Part shown: positions 1-10,893 of the stretch, piece by piece
How positions within the stretch are numbered: position 1 is the first letter of the stretch
How the letters are laid out: each line of letters opens with the position of its first letter
Origin: Selaginella moellendorffii
Lineage: Eukaryota; Streptophyta; Lycopodiopsida; Selaginellales; Selaginellaceae
Length of the DNA: 64,000 nt
Direction of reading: 5' to 3'
Assembly (NCBI RefSeq): GCF_000143415.4
Contig: NW_003314284.1
Location: 1,406,984-1,470,983, forward strand
Notes under the pieces: generated by a model
What the model was told of the DNA's origin: nothing
The model's input: the letters and a program-made list of their open reading frames with translations, nothing else
The model's database searches: none
Program-made: the position numbers and the translations under genes

Positions 1-1006
1 CGAGGCTCGCGGTCGTGAACAGTGAAGCGCGAGTGGCTTTTTATACACCCGTCCATTAAGAGAGGAGTTTCCCTCCTTCAATCTCACACTTCCTCTCTCG
101 CTGGAGTGGATTGAGAGCATCGCAAAGGCAACGACCGCGACGCGGCTTAATCAATGGGAAAGCAAAGCCAAAAGAGTACCGCTTCCCTGGCTATGGGCTT
201 AAATTCACTCGCTCTCTCTCTTTCGATCATGTGTGTGGAGGAGAGCATTCCATTTCCCAGGCTGGAACCACCAGGGCGATCGAGCCCCAAGCTCAATCAA
301 TCAATCAATCAATTGGACAGGAGCGAGCAATCAAAGTTAACAACAGCAAGAGCAAAGGTTTTCCATCCCATCCTCCAACCAAACGCGAAAACGATAACGG
401 GCCAAGCCTCACAGCATGTGGATTGTGGCAGCAAGTTTTTAAAATTTTTATTTATCTATTTCTTCGGTTCTTTTTTTTCTTCCGATATTTTTTCTTTTGT
501 TTTTTTTGCTTTCTCCGTTAAATGCGTGGGAGTAATTGCGATTCTTTTCTTTTTGTTTTTGCTTTCTCCGTTAAGTGCGTGGGAGTAAATTCACCAAGCG
601 GGATCCGCAGGCAGATCTCCAACTTCCAGACACAAAATTTATAAGCATTTTGATTCCCAGCCAGCAAAGCTACTGAAACTTCTGGCAATTTTTATTCTTT
701 TTCACAGAAAGAAAGAATTATAAGATTTAAAAAAAACTATAGAAAAATCCAACAAAAGACAAACACACGCACAAGTGTAAGAAGCGCAAATGCCGCATCA
801 CGGGATTTCAATCCAGCCAGTAGCACATGCCCCCACATGGGCCAATCAAACGCACCGTACGCATCCGACGGCGCCCGTCGCATGGACCACCGCAGCCGCC
901 AGATCGGGACACGTCCGTACGTACGCTTCTCAGTGTAAAATGTACGGCTCTTCTCTTCTCGTTTTTTCTTTCTCGTTCCTTTTTTCTCGTCCTTTTTTTT
1001 TTCTGC
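1..1006. other. Intergenic, no gene recognised
   Basis: No convincing coding region is visible. The segment is rich in T and CT runs. A stretch of about 35 bp beginning around 505 is repeated almost exactly around 556; both copies carry CTTTCTCCGTTAA followed by TGCGTGGGAGTAA, so this is a local direct duplication. A short CAAT tandem repeat lies near 294-315. The last few hundred bases should contain the 3' UTR of the TIC21 gene. Confidence 0.6.
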
Positions 1007-2351
1007 TCAAGTCGCAGCCTGGACCGTAACCTTTTGCGGAGGTGGCGGCTTGTCCGACACCGATCTCAGCAGCTCCAAGTTGAAAACGAGGCCCAGAAAG
1101 TGAGAGAGGAGCGCGTTGGCACAGGCCTGGAAACAAAGCAGAGAGAGAAGAGCACGGAGCATTAGCACAGCTTTCTTCTTCGCTGTTTTCCCTGAGAACT
1201 GGGCAGAGGAGGACTGGACAACTTACAGTATGGATGGAATGGACGCAATGAAATGAAAATGCAAGCGCGAGAGAGTGAAGACGGGAGAGTTAATGCTCTC
1301 TTCTCTCGCCCGGAAATCTAGACGAATTCAAGGCGGATGGGCGAGGACGATACCTGGACGAGGAAGACGTCGAGAGCTAGCACTGGGCTCTGGCCGGCGT
1401 AGGGGCCTTGCAAAAACGGCGTTGCCGGGGAGTTCAACGCCTTTGCAACGAGCAGCCCCACCGTTGCCTGCAAGCCGACCACCGTTGACGCTAGGCCGAG
1501 AACGTTGACTATGATCCCGGTTTTGAGCTTGTCAATGACCTCCGTTCTGGGAGGAGCCTGTACGAAAACAGGAAGTTAAAAGCTAGCTTACGAGTAAACC
1601 AACAAAGGAAAGAACAAAGTAAAAAACCAACAAAGAATGGAAAAAACTAAACGAGAAAACGAACAAAGAAAAGAAAAAAAACTAAGTTTTTACCTTTGAG
1701 GGATCGTTCATAGCGCTTTCTAGCCTTCCAGACAATCGTATGTATCCAAAGGAGCGGAACACCGAGATAAATCCCACAGCAATCCCCGCGGCCGTGAGAT
1801 ATTTGGTCACAGTGGCTGTGGCAGTCCCGCTAACAAAGATCGAGAATGCGAGAATTGCCGCGGAGACTAGAGTGCACAGGAACTGACTCCAAAATCCGAG
1901 CGATCCCATCGTCTTGAAATGGCGAGCAGTCTCTTCGAGACGCTTTGCGACCTGCAAAAGAGAAAGAAAAAGGGGAGAGTTAGAACTTCACAAGAACTTC
2001 CGAAAAGCTTCTTCAAGAAAAACGATTTCTAGAGAAAAGAAAGAACTAAAATTCGGCATTTTTACTGACCAAGTTTCGCATGTTGATCTCCGCTGCATCC
2101 ACAGTAGTCGTGTAGCTCGATCCAAACCCTGACGCTTCTTTTGTTCCATACTGAGCCTGCGCCTTGATTGACGACACATTGGAATTCTTGAATTGGATCG
2201 AAGAAGTGGTGAATTGCCTCGGAGAAGAAGAATGCGCCTGGAGAAGATTCAAGAGATTACCTCGGGGCCGGTGCTGGAGCTGGGATCGCGCGCGCAGCGG
2301 CGCGGCGGCGACGAGCCCGGCGTGGGGGAGGAGCAGTAGCGCCTGCTGCAT
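1007..2351 (-). CDS. TIC21: TIC21-like chloroplast inner-envelope protein (four exons)
   Basis: Exons on the minus strand are 2351-2070, 1951-1694, 1557-1354 and 1126-1007; all junctions are GT/AG and in phase, giving about 287 residues, close to the roughly 300 of plant TIC21. Exon 1 supplies a Ser/Arg-rich chloroplast transit peptide of about 75 residues. Exon 2 begins VAKRLEETARHFKTMGSLGF and holds the first two membrane segments (around WSQFLCTLVSAAILAFSIF and AAGIAVGFISVFRSFGYIRL). Exon 3 carries APPRTEVIDKLKTGIIVNV and the third segment with QATVGLLVAKAL, and exon 4 the fourth with ANALLSHFLGLVFNLELLRS. This is the DUF3611/TIC21 fold of four helices. Known role of the family: inner-envelope protein linked to protein import and also proposed as an iron permease. 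It is divergent to the dehydrin-like gene. Confidence 0.93.
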
Positions 2352-2581
2352 GCTGATAAGCCCTAAACACCCCTGTTGGTTGATTAGCGCTAAGCAAAAC
2401 CCGTGTTTATCGCTTACGAATGTGTCGGTGCCACGATACCCCTTGACGTGTCTAGCCCTGGGCACGTGTCTTATTACTGGCGAGAAATGCCACTTGGAAA
2501 GATAGCGATGGAAGTGCACGCGTCCCACTTCTTCGTATAAAATGAGAGGAAATCCAAATCGAATCGTGTGAAAGAATTGCA
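2352..2581. promoter_or_regulatory. Divergent promoter with ABRE/CE3-like sites and TATA box
   Basis: These 230 bases separate the start codons of TIC21 (minus) and the dehydrin-like gene (plus). Toward the latter there is a TATAAAA box at 2536-2542. Upstream of it are an ABRE core CACGTGTC at 2463-2470, a related GACGTGTC at 2445-2452, and a CACGCGTC at 2517-2524 that resembles the CE3 coupling element. ABRE plus CE3 is the classic abscisic-acid response combination of LEA genes, so stress or ABA induction of the downstream gene is inferred; whether TIC21 responds is unknown. Confidence 0.6.
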
Positions 2582-4165
2582 ATGTCTTACGAGCAGCCCA
2601 TTCGCGATCAATCCGGCATGGATCAGCAGGAGAACAGCCCCTACGTCGCTCACTCGGACGCAGTTGGGCACCTCGGGCAGCCCAGCTCGGAGAGGCCGTC
2701 GCAAGCTCCTGGAGATCGCGGCGTCCACTTTGGTAAGAACGCAGGATATGGCGACACCGAGGCGGTAAATCCCCAGTCCGGGCAGCAGCAGCAGCACCAT
2801 CCCCTCGAGGCGACGCACGACACCAACATCGGCCACGGGCACGAGCCCTTCTCGGCCTCCACGACGGAGTCCGGCTACGTTGCTCCAGCCGGGGCCGACC
2901 AGCGTCACCGCGGAATGGGCGAGAAGATGAAGGACGCGGTGAAAGGCGCCGTCGGTGGTGGCCCGAAAAGCTCGTCTCACGATCAAGTTCATGGAGTTCC
3001 TGCTGGCCAGGGACCTGGAGGAGCTCACGATCAGCTTCATGGAGTTCCTGCTGGCCAGGGGACTGGAGTTCCACCCGAGCAGCAGTCAAAGAGTCCTGGA
3101 TTCGTCGGCAAGATGAAGGACGCCTTGACTGGGCAGAAGCCTGGATACGGTGCTGCTACCGGACACGCCACCACTGGGGGTGCTGTTCCTGGCGAGGAGG
3201 ACTACGCTGGGAAGTTCCAAGGCGAGCATGATACCAAGTGGCCTCGACCAGCTCCTCCTCCAGGTATGTCCAAAGCATCTGTTACCAGTGATCGACCTGG
3301 AGAGACCCACTATCCTTCTAATCGTCCTGACGCTGGTACTCCGGAGAGTTACTCTACTGGTCCTGGACCTTATGGTGAAGAGAAGGCCTCGAGATACCAG
3401 AATGTTGGCAAGCCTGGTCACGAGGGTACTACGTATAATCCAGAGCAGCAGCACTATGGTGGACAGAACGTCGCCGAGCCTGGTACTGGAGGTTTGATGG
3501 GAACGACTTATAATGGCGGAGAGAAGACTGGTCCTGGAACTGGAACCGAGTACGGTGCTGGAGATCATGCAACTGGAACTGCATACGGTGCTGGAGATCC
3601 GAATTATCAGAAGTCCGGTGCTGGAACTGGAACTGAGTATGGTGCTGGAGATCATGCAACTGGAACTGCGTACGGTGCTGGAGATCCAAATTATCAGAAG
3701 TCCGCTGCTGGAACTGGAACTGAGTACGGTGCTGGAGATCCGAATTATCAGAAGTCCGCTGCTGGAACTGGAACTGAGTACGGTGCTGGAGATCATGCAA
3801 CTGGAACTGCGTACGGTGCTGGAGATCCGAATTATCAGAAGTCCGCTGCTGGAACTCATGATCCATCGAAGGCTGTCCAAGAAGAGATGTATCCTCCGGA
3901 GAGCTACAAGGGAGCGGAGCAGTACTCCACTCCCGGTGCTGCGAGCACTCCAGCGCCACGAAATGCTCGTCACGACACTCCGACTGGCCAGAACGAGGGT
4001 GGAGGTGAGTATAAAGACTCCCACGGTGTTCATAAAGAAGGTCCCCGGGATGACAACGTGAAGAAGGAAGGACTGATGGCGAAGATGATGGACAAGCTGC
4101 ATCTTAGCCCGAAACACCGTGACCGTGCTCAACACAAAGACTCCACCACCACCACCACTTCGTAG
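2582..4165 (+). CDS. Dehydrin-like (group 2 LEA) hydrophilic repeat protein
   Basis: A single exon codes for 527 residues, very rich in Gly, Thr, His, Gln, Asp and Glu with no membrane segment, typical of intrinsically disordered LEA proteins. Two short Lys-rich amphipathic stretches (around GMGEKMKDAVKG and FVGKMKDALTG) and one near the C-terminus (residues about 494-512, KKEGLMAKMMDKLHLSPKH) resemble degenerate dehydrin K-segments. A central array of TEYGAGD / TAYGAGDPNYQKS units recalls the Y-segment, which is multiplied in moss dehydrins. Family role: protection of proteins and membranes during desiccation. The TATA box 46 bp upstream and ABRE/CE3-like sites fit this. A canonical EKKGIMDKIKEKLPG K-segment is missing, so a different LEA-like family cannot be excluded. 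Confidence 0.72.
   Translation: MSYEQPIRDQSGMDQQENSPYVAHSDAVGHLGQPSSERPSQAPGDRGVHFGKNAGYGDTEAVNPQSGQQQQHHPLEATHDTNIGHGHEPFSASTTESGYVAPAGADQRHRGMGEKMKDAVKGAVGGGPKSSSHDQVHGVPAGQGPGGAHDQLHGVPAGQGTGVPPEQQSKSPGFVGKMKDALTGQKPGYGAATGHATTGGAVPGEEDYAGKFQGEHDTKWPRPAPPPGMSKASVTSDRPGETHYPSNRPDAGTPESYSTGPGPYGEEKASRYQNVGKPGHEGTTYNPEQQHYGGQNVAEPGTGGLMGTTYNGGEKTGPGTGTEYGAGDHATGTAYGAGDPNYQKSGAGTGTEYGAGDHATGTAYGAGDPNYQKSAAGTGTEYGAGDPNYQKSAAGTGTEYGAGDHATGTAYGAGDPNYQKSAAGTHDPSKAVQEEMYPPESYKGAEQYSTPGAASTPAPRNARHDTPTGQNEGGGEYKDSHGVHKEGPRDDNVKKEGLMAKMMDKLHLSPKHRDRAQHKDSTTTTTS
3529..3855 (+). repeat. In-frame tandem repeat array in the dehydrin-like gene
   Basis: A nested array of units of about 39-45 bp built on GCTGGAACTGGAACTGAGTA and TACGGTGCTGGAGATC. 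Units come in longer (with GATCATGCAACTGGAACTGC) and shorter forms, and the encoded unit is close to TEYGAGD. The copies are nearly identical at the DNA level, so expansion was recent or is kept homogeneous, and copy number is likely to vary between individuals. Confidence 0.85.
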
Positions 4166-4352
4166 ATAAAGCTGTGATCCACCACGACCACTTCGTAGAT
4201 AAAGATGTGATCGTATGAAAGAAGTGTTTGCCTGTTGTATATAATTAAAGGTTTGAATTTTGTAGATATCTCGACCAACCTGTGTAGTGGTAGCGTGAGT
4301 ATAGAACCCCAGAAGCAAGGAAAGAAAACGAACCATAATTGTGTGTCCGCTG

Positions 4353-5460
4353 CTAGAGATAGATCACCGCTCCAGCGCACGCGTGCCTTCGGCTACGCAT
4401 CTGCGGCAAACTGATCCATTCTCTCCTCGCAGGAATGTAGACGATGACAGAATCAAGTCCCCCACCATCGTAGGAGCTCGATCCTCCCGCTATGTACAAG
4501 TTTCCGGCCATTGCAACGACCGCGGAGCCCCACAAGCTGCATCGTGCTCCATGAAGAAGCTTGGAAACCGGTATAGTTCCCTTGTCTTCCCATTCTCCCC
4601 GGATAGTGTCATAAACTTGGAGCTCCAGCCTATCCATTTCCGTGAACTTGGAACCGACCACGTAGATAAAAGGCCCGATCGCCGCACAGCCAACTATGAT
4701 CCAAGGCTCCTGCATCTCCGAGCAAGTCTCCCAGCTCCCCTCGCGAGGATCGAAAACCTCGACGGACGTGAGGATCAACGGAGTGCTGTAGCCACCGATC
4801 ACGTAGAGCTTGTCACCAGCGACAGCCGAAGCACAGCAGCTTCTCTTCTCTTTCATGGGTGGCAGCCTTAGCCACGAATTCTTCTCTGGGTGATAGACTT
4901 CCGCAGACCTGAGTCGGGCATTCTCCGTGGAGTAGTGCCGGCAAAGCCCACCAGCGACGTAAATCCTTCCCTCTATCACACCGCAAGCGAAGGCCTCCCT
5001 GGGCTCGAGCATAGCCGCGGCCTCCTCCCAAACGTTGTGCTCAAAGTCATAGACGGCCATTTGGGGTCTCCCCGTGAAGCCACCCACGACATAGAGCCGG
5101 CCACCGAAGGCCACGCAAGGGACGTTGTGGCAGGAGCTAGAAGGCGCCGCCGGCAGCGAGCGCCAGCGGCCCTCTAGAGGATGATACATCTCAGCTAGAA
5201 GATGCCCCTTGTTCTCCTGTAGATTGGGAGAGCCCTAGTCAGAAATCGCGAAATCGCGAAATCGCGAAATCCCTCACCTGGACGCCGCCAAGCACGCATA
5301 GCCATGGCTCCAAGCGGCTCCGGCAGAGGCTGTAGCGCAGCGCTCGGCCGTGGCGGAGCAAATCGTGGAAGCGGCGGCAGACGAGGCGCGCAGCGGCCTG
5401 GTGCTGCGGCGGCAGCCACGCCAAGCATTGGACGAGGATGTGATCGGGCAGGGCATCCAT
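4353..5460 (-). CDS. F-box/kelch-repeat protein (two exons)
   Basis: Exon 1 (5460-5278) encodes an F-box, beginning MDALPDHILVQCLAWLPPQH and including LVCRRFHDLL. A 61-bp intron with GTGAGG donor and CTACAG acceptor follows, and exon 2 (5216-4353) encodes the rest, 348 residues in total. Exon 2 holds about five kelch blades with the usual GG doublets and following Tyr/Trp positions: LYVVGGFTG, IYVAGGL, LYVIGGYS, IYVVGSKF and LYIAGGSSS. Family role: substrate receptor of an SCF ubiquitin ligase, the F-box binding SKP1 and the kelch propeller binding the target. The substrate is unknown. The start chosen is the ATG that opens the F-box; another ATG lies about 30 bases upstream in a different frame and could act as a short upstream ORF. 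Confidence 0.88.
5242..5271. repeat. Tandem 8-mer GAAATCGC inside the kelch-gene intron
   Basis: Three full and one imperfect copy of an 8-bp unit fill nearly half of the 61-bp intron, just inside the donor site. Slippage here would change intron length without touching the coding frame. Confidence 0.85.
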
Positions 5461-5794
5461 GCCCTCCTCCGCCGCTCCTTCTCCTCTTCATTCTAGCACA
5501 CAAAACCCTAGGACACGCATTTGGCGCCCCATTGTCTTTTCAAAATTTAAAATTACTTGTATTATATATCTGATGAATTTAAGGAGTTTAATATGCTATC
5601 ACCAAAATTTGTTGCACGTAAAGTTGCATGAATAAAAAAACACATTCTATAATGATAATTATAAGATGAAATCTGAATATATTATCATTATAAATCATTA
5701 GAACCTTGGGAAGTAAAAATTTCTTTCACCAAACAATTTTCTTAAGTTTGGCTTAAAAAGAGAGTGAAAATTGTGTTGGCACATCAAATTAGGT
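5461..5794. promoter_or_regulatory. Divergent intergenic region, kelch gene and unknown gene
   Basis: The two flanking genes start here in opposite directions. The proximal 70 bases on the kelch side are GC-rich, the remainder is AT-rich. No clear TATA box or known motif stands out, and no small ORF is convincing. Confidence 0.4.
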
Positions 5795-7477
5795 ATGGAG
5801 AAGCTTTTAAAGGCGGAGTGCAAGGATGCGAGATCGGGGCTGAGGAGGAGATCAGCTGGCGAATGGGCTGCACTGTTCCATCTCCGAAAGGCGCGGCAGG
5901 AGGTGCATTTTCCAGCCCTCGGGGACGAGATTATGTCTAAAATCGTGAGCCTAGCCGAGGAGGATCTTCGCGAGGCCGAGTGCGCTCACGAGGCCATGAC
6001 TGTGTGGAGATCAGACTGCTGGCTCCCGTTTGCCTATGATCCAGAGCTCTTCAATCTGCTGGCGGTGCTCTACATCTCGCGCTGCCTCTCAGACAATCAC
6101 GCAGAGTTCCAAGCCTGCCTAGCCCATCTCCATACGGCGAGCTCCGATAATCTGCATCGTCTTGTCCTGGTCGGCCAGGTTCTTGGCGAATCTGCTTTTC
6201 TCGAGGACGATTCCCCGGCGTTTGCTACTGTGGAGAGGATTTGGACGACGCCATATGAGTCCATGCAACTCGAGTAAGCTTAAGCTTGCAACTCTTCATA
6301 TCCATGTCTAACTTTACGATTTACCTTTAGGCCCACTTTCACGAGTGTCACTGACATAGTGACAGAAATCATCCATTCGGGTTACTTTTGTTCTTTTCCA
6401 AGTCGAGTTGAGGTACTGAATCGACGGTGATGGTGATGTTCGTCGACTAAGCTTTTCCCTTCAGGGTCCAAACTGTGCCACCGCTTTGGTTTGTATAAGG
6501 GATCATATCGAGGCTGGAACTGGATGCGTGAGTGAGTTGCGCTGCCTTGCAGACGAAGTGATGGACTGCTACAACAGGGAGACTGTTAGTCTGAGCAAGG
6601 AAGAGTGGGACGAGTACTTTCGACTGGGGTCGCAGTTGCCAGTCGCGAATTGGGGTGGCCTTGGCTCTGGACAGGCCAAGAAACTGTTTTCCGCCATGCA
6701 CGACGAGGAGGGCAGCGGTCTTTTGGCTAGTCTCTGTACTCAAAGGCCTCCTCAGTCGGCATTCCTCTCCCACTTGTTTGCACTGTTCGACTGCGCAACA
6801 CACGCGAGGCTTTGGCTCTGCAAATCCACTCTCCCTGTCTACTACGCCTTCAGCAATGTCCAGTGTAAGCCTCCTACAGATCTCATGTCTTTGCATCTGA
6901 TCGATTACGTTGGTTTTTCACAGATTGCAATCTTGCTTGTTCAAACACTGATAGAGAACCTGAAAGTGAACGCCAAGTTTTGGTGAGTTGAAACCAAATC
7001 CTTGTTTTGTTTTTCTCATTTTGGGCCGTTTCTCTACAGGCGTCACCACTTGGCTTTCAGGAGCGTGTTCCATCGTATATTGAGCGACGCCAAAGATGGG
7101 ATGCCATACGTGCCCACAGCAAGATGGGAAAATACCCATTTGTCATGAGTATGCGAATCCCCGTCTGCCGTGCTCTTCGAGTTCCTGTTGTTATCTGCAA
7201 GCCTCAGGACGTGGATATTGTGGAGGATCACGATTTTGCCGTCTGCTTAGACCATTTCCTGTGGTTTGAATCGGTTCCAAGGCTCAATTTTCTCTTTGCA
7301 GCGGTGGACGTGTACAAGTTCACTGACAAGGAGCACACAAATATGCTTCCTGTTGATCAAGACGAGCTTAAAAGGTACTACAGTGTGACCGAGTTCCTCA
7401 AGGTGAGAGCCGAGTGGACTTTAAGGCGCTTCAGACGTAGAAAAGCCGTGCAATCTTACCGTACAGACGATTCCTAG
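5795..7477 (+). CDS. Uncharacterised multi-exon protein with LIDYVGF motif
   Basis: Exons 1-3 are 5795-6273, 6331-6412 and 6465 to about 6982, joined by introns of 57 and 52 bp with phase-consistent GT/AG sites. They give about 360 residues starting MEKLLKAECKDARSGL, mostly helical, with a phrase DLMSLHLIDYVGFSQIAILL. That phrase weakly resembles the segment found in DUF4470/MYND-associated proteins; I do not recognise the family with confidence. The 3' end is ambiguous. The strong donor GTGAGT at 6983 with acceptor at 7039 leads to a stop near 7146. A weaker donor GTGAAC at 6966 joins in frame to the long open frame that ends at 7477 with FLKVRAEWTLRRFRRRKAVQ. The second model is favoured because that frame is long and protein-like. 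Two start codons are possible (5771 and 5795). Confidence 0.6.
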
Positions 7478-8929
7478 CTTAGACTTCTCATGGTTGCTCC
7501 GAAAAATCGATGGCCATGGGGAGCTGCGAATCCATGGAGGGCTGATTTTAATTTTCCACCTCCAGTACACAGCTGACATGAAGTATTTTTGCTTGGTGGA
7601 AGTATCTCTAAAGCTGTTTCTGTCGATATAATATTTCAACCCAGTGCGTTCTTGCACAGCTGTACGAAATGGCCGCTAAAAATCCTTGCCGAAAACCCCT
7701 GTGTTACCTACCATCCTGAATCAGGGCTGGAAGGGATTCTTGACTCGAGCACCATCCTCTGGAAATGATTCTCTTGGACAGAAGCACGGCTAAGGCCACA
7801 AGCTTTGCCAGGTGCACAATTTTTCCTTTTTGAGCTACTAACATAACAGGTATTTTTGGAGAACCATCTTGACATTAATAATAACAACATGAGCTTTAGC
7901 ACTGTCTTTCCTTATTAAAGCAAGCTTTTGTTTTACACGTGAGTGTAACACTGTATCATATCAAAAGCACATATCCATGGTTATAGAAATAAAACATTTT
8001 ACTCAATTGGTATTGCACAAGAAACATTCCCATAGAATGGGCTGGTACTACATCCAAGGAACAACATAACACAGAGATGGCTGACTATGAAGCTCTACAT
8101 GAGAAGCCATCATATGAAGAGATGGAACATCTAAGTAAGGATGTGAATGGAGCTTCTAAGGTGGACAAGGTAGTTACTCTAAGCAACGAGGTGGTGCAAA
8201 TTCCATGTATGGTGAAGGTGGAAGTAGAAGTTCCTCCTCCACATAAAAATGGAGGAAAAGCTGGAAGTGGCCTTCGCTGAAGAAGGTGGAGAATTTACTG
8301 GAGACTTCCTATGAAGAAGCCTTGTGTGAAGACAAGGTTCCTCCTCCACGTGAGATGGAAGAGGAGGTGGAGGCTCCTTGTGAGAAGGCCCTATGTCAAG
8401 ATTCTATATGAGATAGAGGATCCATAGCATGAGTTGGAGCCCTCTTGTGTGGAGGTTAAGGCAAAGGCTCAATGTGATGAAGGGGAGGCTGAAGTAGCAA
8501 GTGAAATTACATAGCTTGAGCCACAACCCCCTCATCATGGTGTGCTTGTGGCATTGGTGAGTTGCAATTTCTTATTATGCAATCAGAGAAGAACTTATAT
8601 TTTATTGTTCATGACATGATAACATGTGTAACTTTACATTATACAACCTGAGAGTTCATTTTTTGCCTATCAAAAACTATATTCATCTTTTATACATGTA
8701 TAGTTAAATAACTCCTTTAGGCAAAATTGATGCCTAGCAATATTTTATCATCATATAATGATATAGAGGGATTAAACTCAATATATAAGGGTTTTTATCA
8801 AGACATAATGTGACTTTTTAAAAGAAAGCAATATTGAGGCACTTATAGATGTATTAGATCTAAAATGTGATTAAATTTGTAGCAAAAACTGAAGTGTCTT
8901 TCCAAATCCCTAAAATGGTTGCTCTTGAG
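7478..8929. other. AT-rich intergenic with a Glu/Pro-rich ORF remnant
   Basis: After the 3' UTR of the preceding gene nothing is firmly identifiable. At 8077-8280 a short open frame encodes a Glu/Val-rich peptide containing VEVEVPPPHKNGG. The adjacent frames carry related Glu-rich phrases (VPPPREMEEEVEAP), so this is probably the broken end of a longer repeat-rich ORF, perhaps from a transposon. Beyond 8540 there is only AT-rich sequence. Confidence 0.4.
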
Positions 8930-9160
8930 ATATACTAGCACTCCATGGTTCATCACCTCTCAAACCAACATATGACTTTAGCTCTTATCACATCCCATTG
9001 GACTTACATACTCCATCCATGTCATCCTTGACACTGAATATGTTTTCAAGCTGAACTAATGGCCAGACTTTTTGCTCCTTTGAACTAGTCGAGAACATCT
9101 TTACTCCTAGACTTAAATTCTAGAACATTTTCTAATTCTTGCATCACCTTGAAAATTTAT
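8930..9160 (-). mobile_element. LINE 3'-region fragment, copy A
   Basis: This stretch is a diverged copy, same orientation, of 11160-11390. Shared runs include ATCACATCCCATTGGACTTACATACTCCAT versus the matching ATGTCCCATTTGATTTGCATGCTCCAT, then AAGCTGAAC, TGGCTGGAC-like and GAGAACATC blocks. Since copy B abuts a recognisable LINE reverse-transcriptase tail, this fragment is assigned to the same element. No reading frame is intact. Confidence 0.5.
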
Positions 9161-10893
9161 TGCTAGAGGTAAATTGGACTTATCAAATGGCAGTTTAAAC
9201 ATATAGTGTGACTCCTTTAATCAACCAATAGAGTCAATACATCTCTTAAAAGATAATGTGCTTATATTGCAATATAATGAATCGGTATTATAACAAGAAA
9301 TGTTTATTGTCTAAGAAATCCATTATTGAAACATATAAACACCTTAAAACACTAAAAAAATATTATTTGATATCATGAAGAGATTAAATAATGCTCAAGA
9401 GATTAAATCTTTAGAGAAAATGGATAAGAAATGTTATTCAAGTTCAAGGTTGAATAACATGTCATGAAAGAGTTTAGTTCCAAATTCAAGTGTGCTACAA
9501 GATGGTCTATTTATAATGGATAGGGCAAAAAAGATTTTGGCATGATTAGTAACGCATATATAATAGCTCATGAGTAGCAAATGTTAATCTTGATGTTGGA
9601 ATTACAAGGTGAGTATATTTAAATTGAGGAACCATTCCTTAAGTCATTGAGTAAGTTCATCCTTAAAAATACTTGTTAAAATATGGTAATAAGTGTAAAG
9701 CTACCCTTCTAGCATAGAGAAGAATAAATGAAGGGAATGTATAAAATTAAAACCAAGTAGCAAATGGATAAAATTGAACTATAGAAATCAATAAACATAA
9801 CCTAAAATAATTATGCAGGGGAATCAAGTAAGTACTTAAGGGTCTCACTATTTATAATAATGGTGTCATAAAGTCTAAAAATGGAATTGTTTATGTTAGA
9901 CTAGATAGTAGATATGAAGCTTATGAAAGAAGAAGCCTTAATGAAATCCTTTTAAAATTCTAAAGACAATTCTAGGTAAGTTAGTATATAGAAAAATGAC
10001 AACTCTTCTGTACGGATTAAAAACTTGCACTTGAAAGCCATCAATAGGACACCAGAGACAACAATAAACAATTTTACCTCTTCAATTTCTTTCTCAAGGT
10101 GAGGCTATCAAGATTGAGGAAATATTTCCCACATATTCAAAGAGATGGCTTTATTTGTCGATATTTAAGGACTTTCACGCTTATGCATTGAACCATATTA
10201 TGCTATGGCAAGTTGAAGGAACAAAAACCCTAATTAAAGGTGTTAACTTTAAGAGGGGTGGCCCATAAAGCTAAACATAGAGGAGTTCATACATAATCAC
10301 AAGTTAATTAACTAACTTATCAAGTGAAAAGACTTGGAAGCTTGAAAAAACTGTGATCTATAGCACATGTATAAATGTTGTATATAAATGCATATACAGA
10401 AGTTAAATTCAAGTCCCAACTATTTAATACTTGGTTTCAATAAACATATATGTACATTCCCGTATCCCAATGGGACTAATACAAAAACTGGGTGTACCAC
10501 CCTCTCAATAAGCTACTCTATGTGATATTTGCATCTCAACTATACCTAATCTTGGAGTAGAAGTGGATGTGGTCGTCTCCTTTGGATTATATTGATGTCC
10601 AAGTCTCCTTCTTGAGCCAAATGTAGAATAGAGTCAGAAGGATGCCACTACAAATCTCTCCATCAACCACTCTGCCGAAACACAAAAGCGACTTGATCCT
10701 CCACTCCTCTAGTCAACTTTGTTTCGCCAACTCTTTTAGGCATAATGAAGATGGACCACTACAAGATGATGCCACCATTGCAAATATCCTCACTCATTTC
10801 TATCAAAATGATAATGATTCTTTGCCTGTTCCAAAATAATCTAAATCTACTTGAGAATGAGCGGAAGTCTCCTTGTGTGGAAGATCAGCAACC
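9161..10893. other. AT-rich non-coding, decayed repeats
   Basis: No coding region, RNA gene or repeat with clear ends was found. Short open frames such as 10642-10839 look fortuitous or belong to the decayed downstream end of the LINE copy at 10.9-11.8 kb. Confidence 0.4.

Noticed and set aside
111-588. Two overlapping open frames of 136-144 codons near the window start
   Set aside because: Both translate to low-complexity Phe/Leu tails produced by T-rich DNA and have no recognisable domain.
2046-3089. Long minus-strand open frame antisense to the dehydrin-like gene
   Set aside because: Only its last part is real: it overlaps TIC21 exon 1. The rest is the shadow of the Gly/Ser-biased dehydrin-like frame.
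3086-4336. 416-codon minus-strand open frame opposite the dehydrin-like gene
   Set aside because: Ser/Arg/Ile repeats mirror the plus-strand repeat array; no independent evidence of coding.
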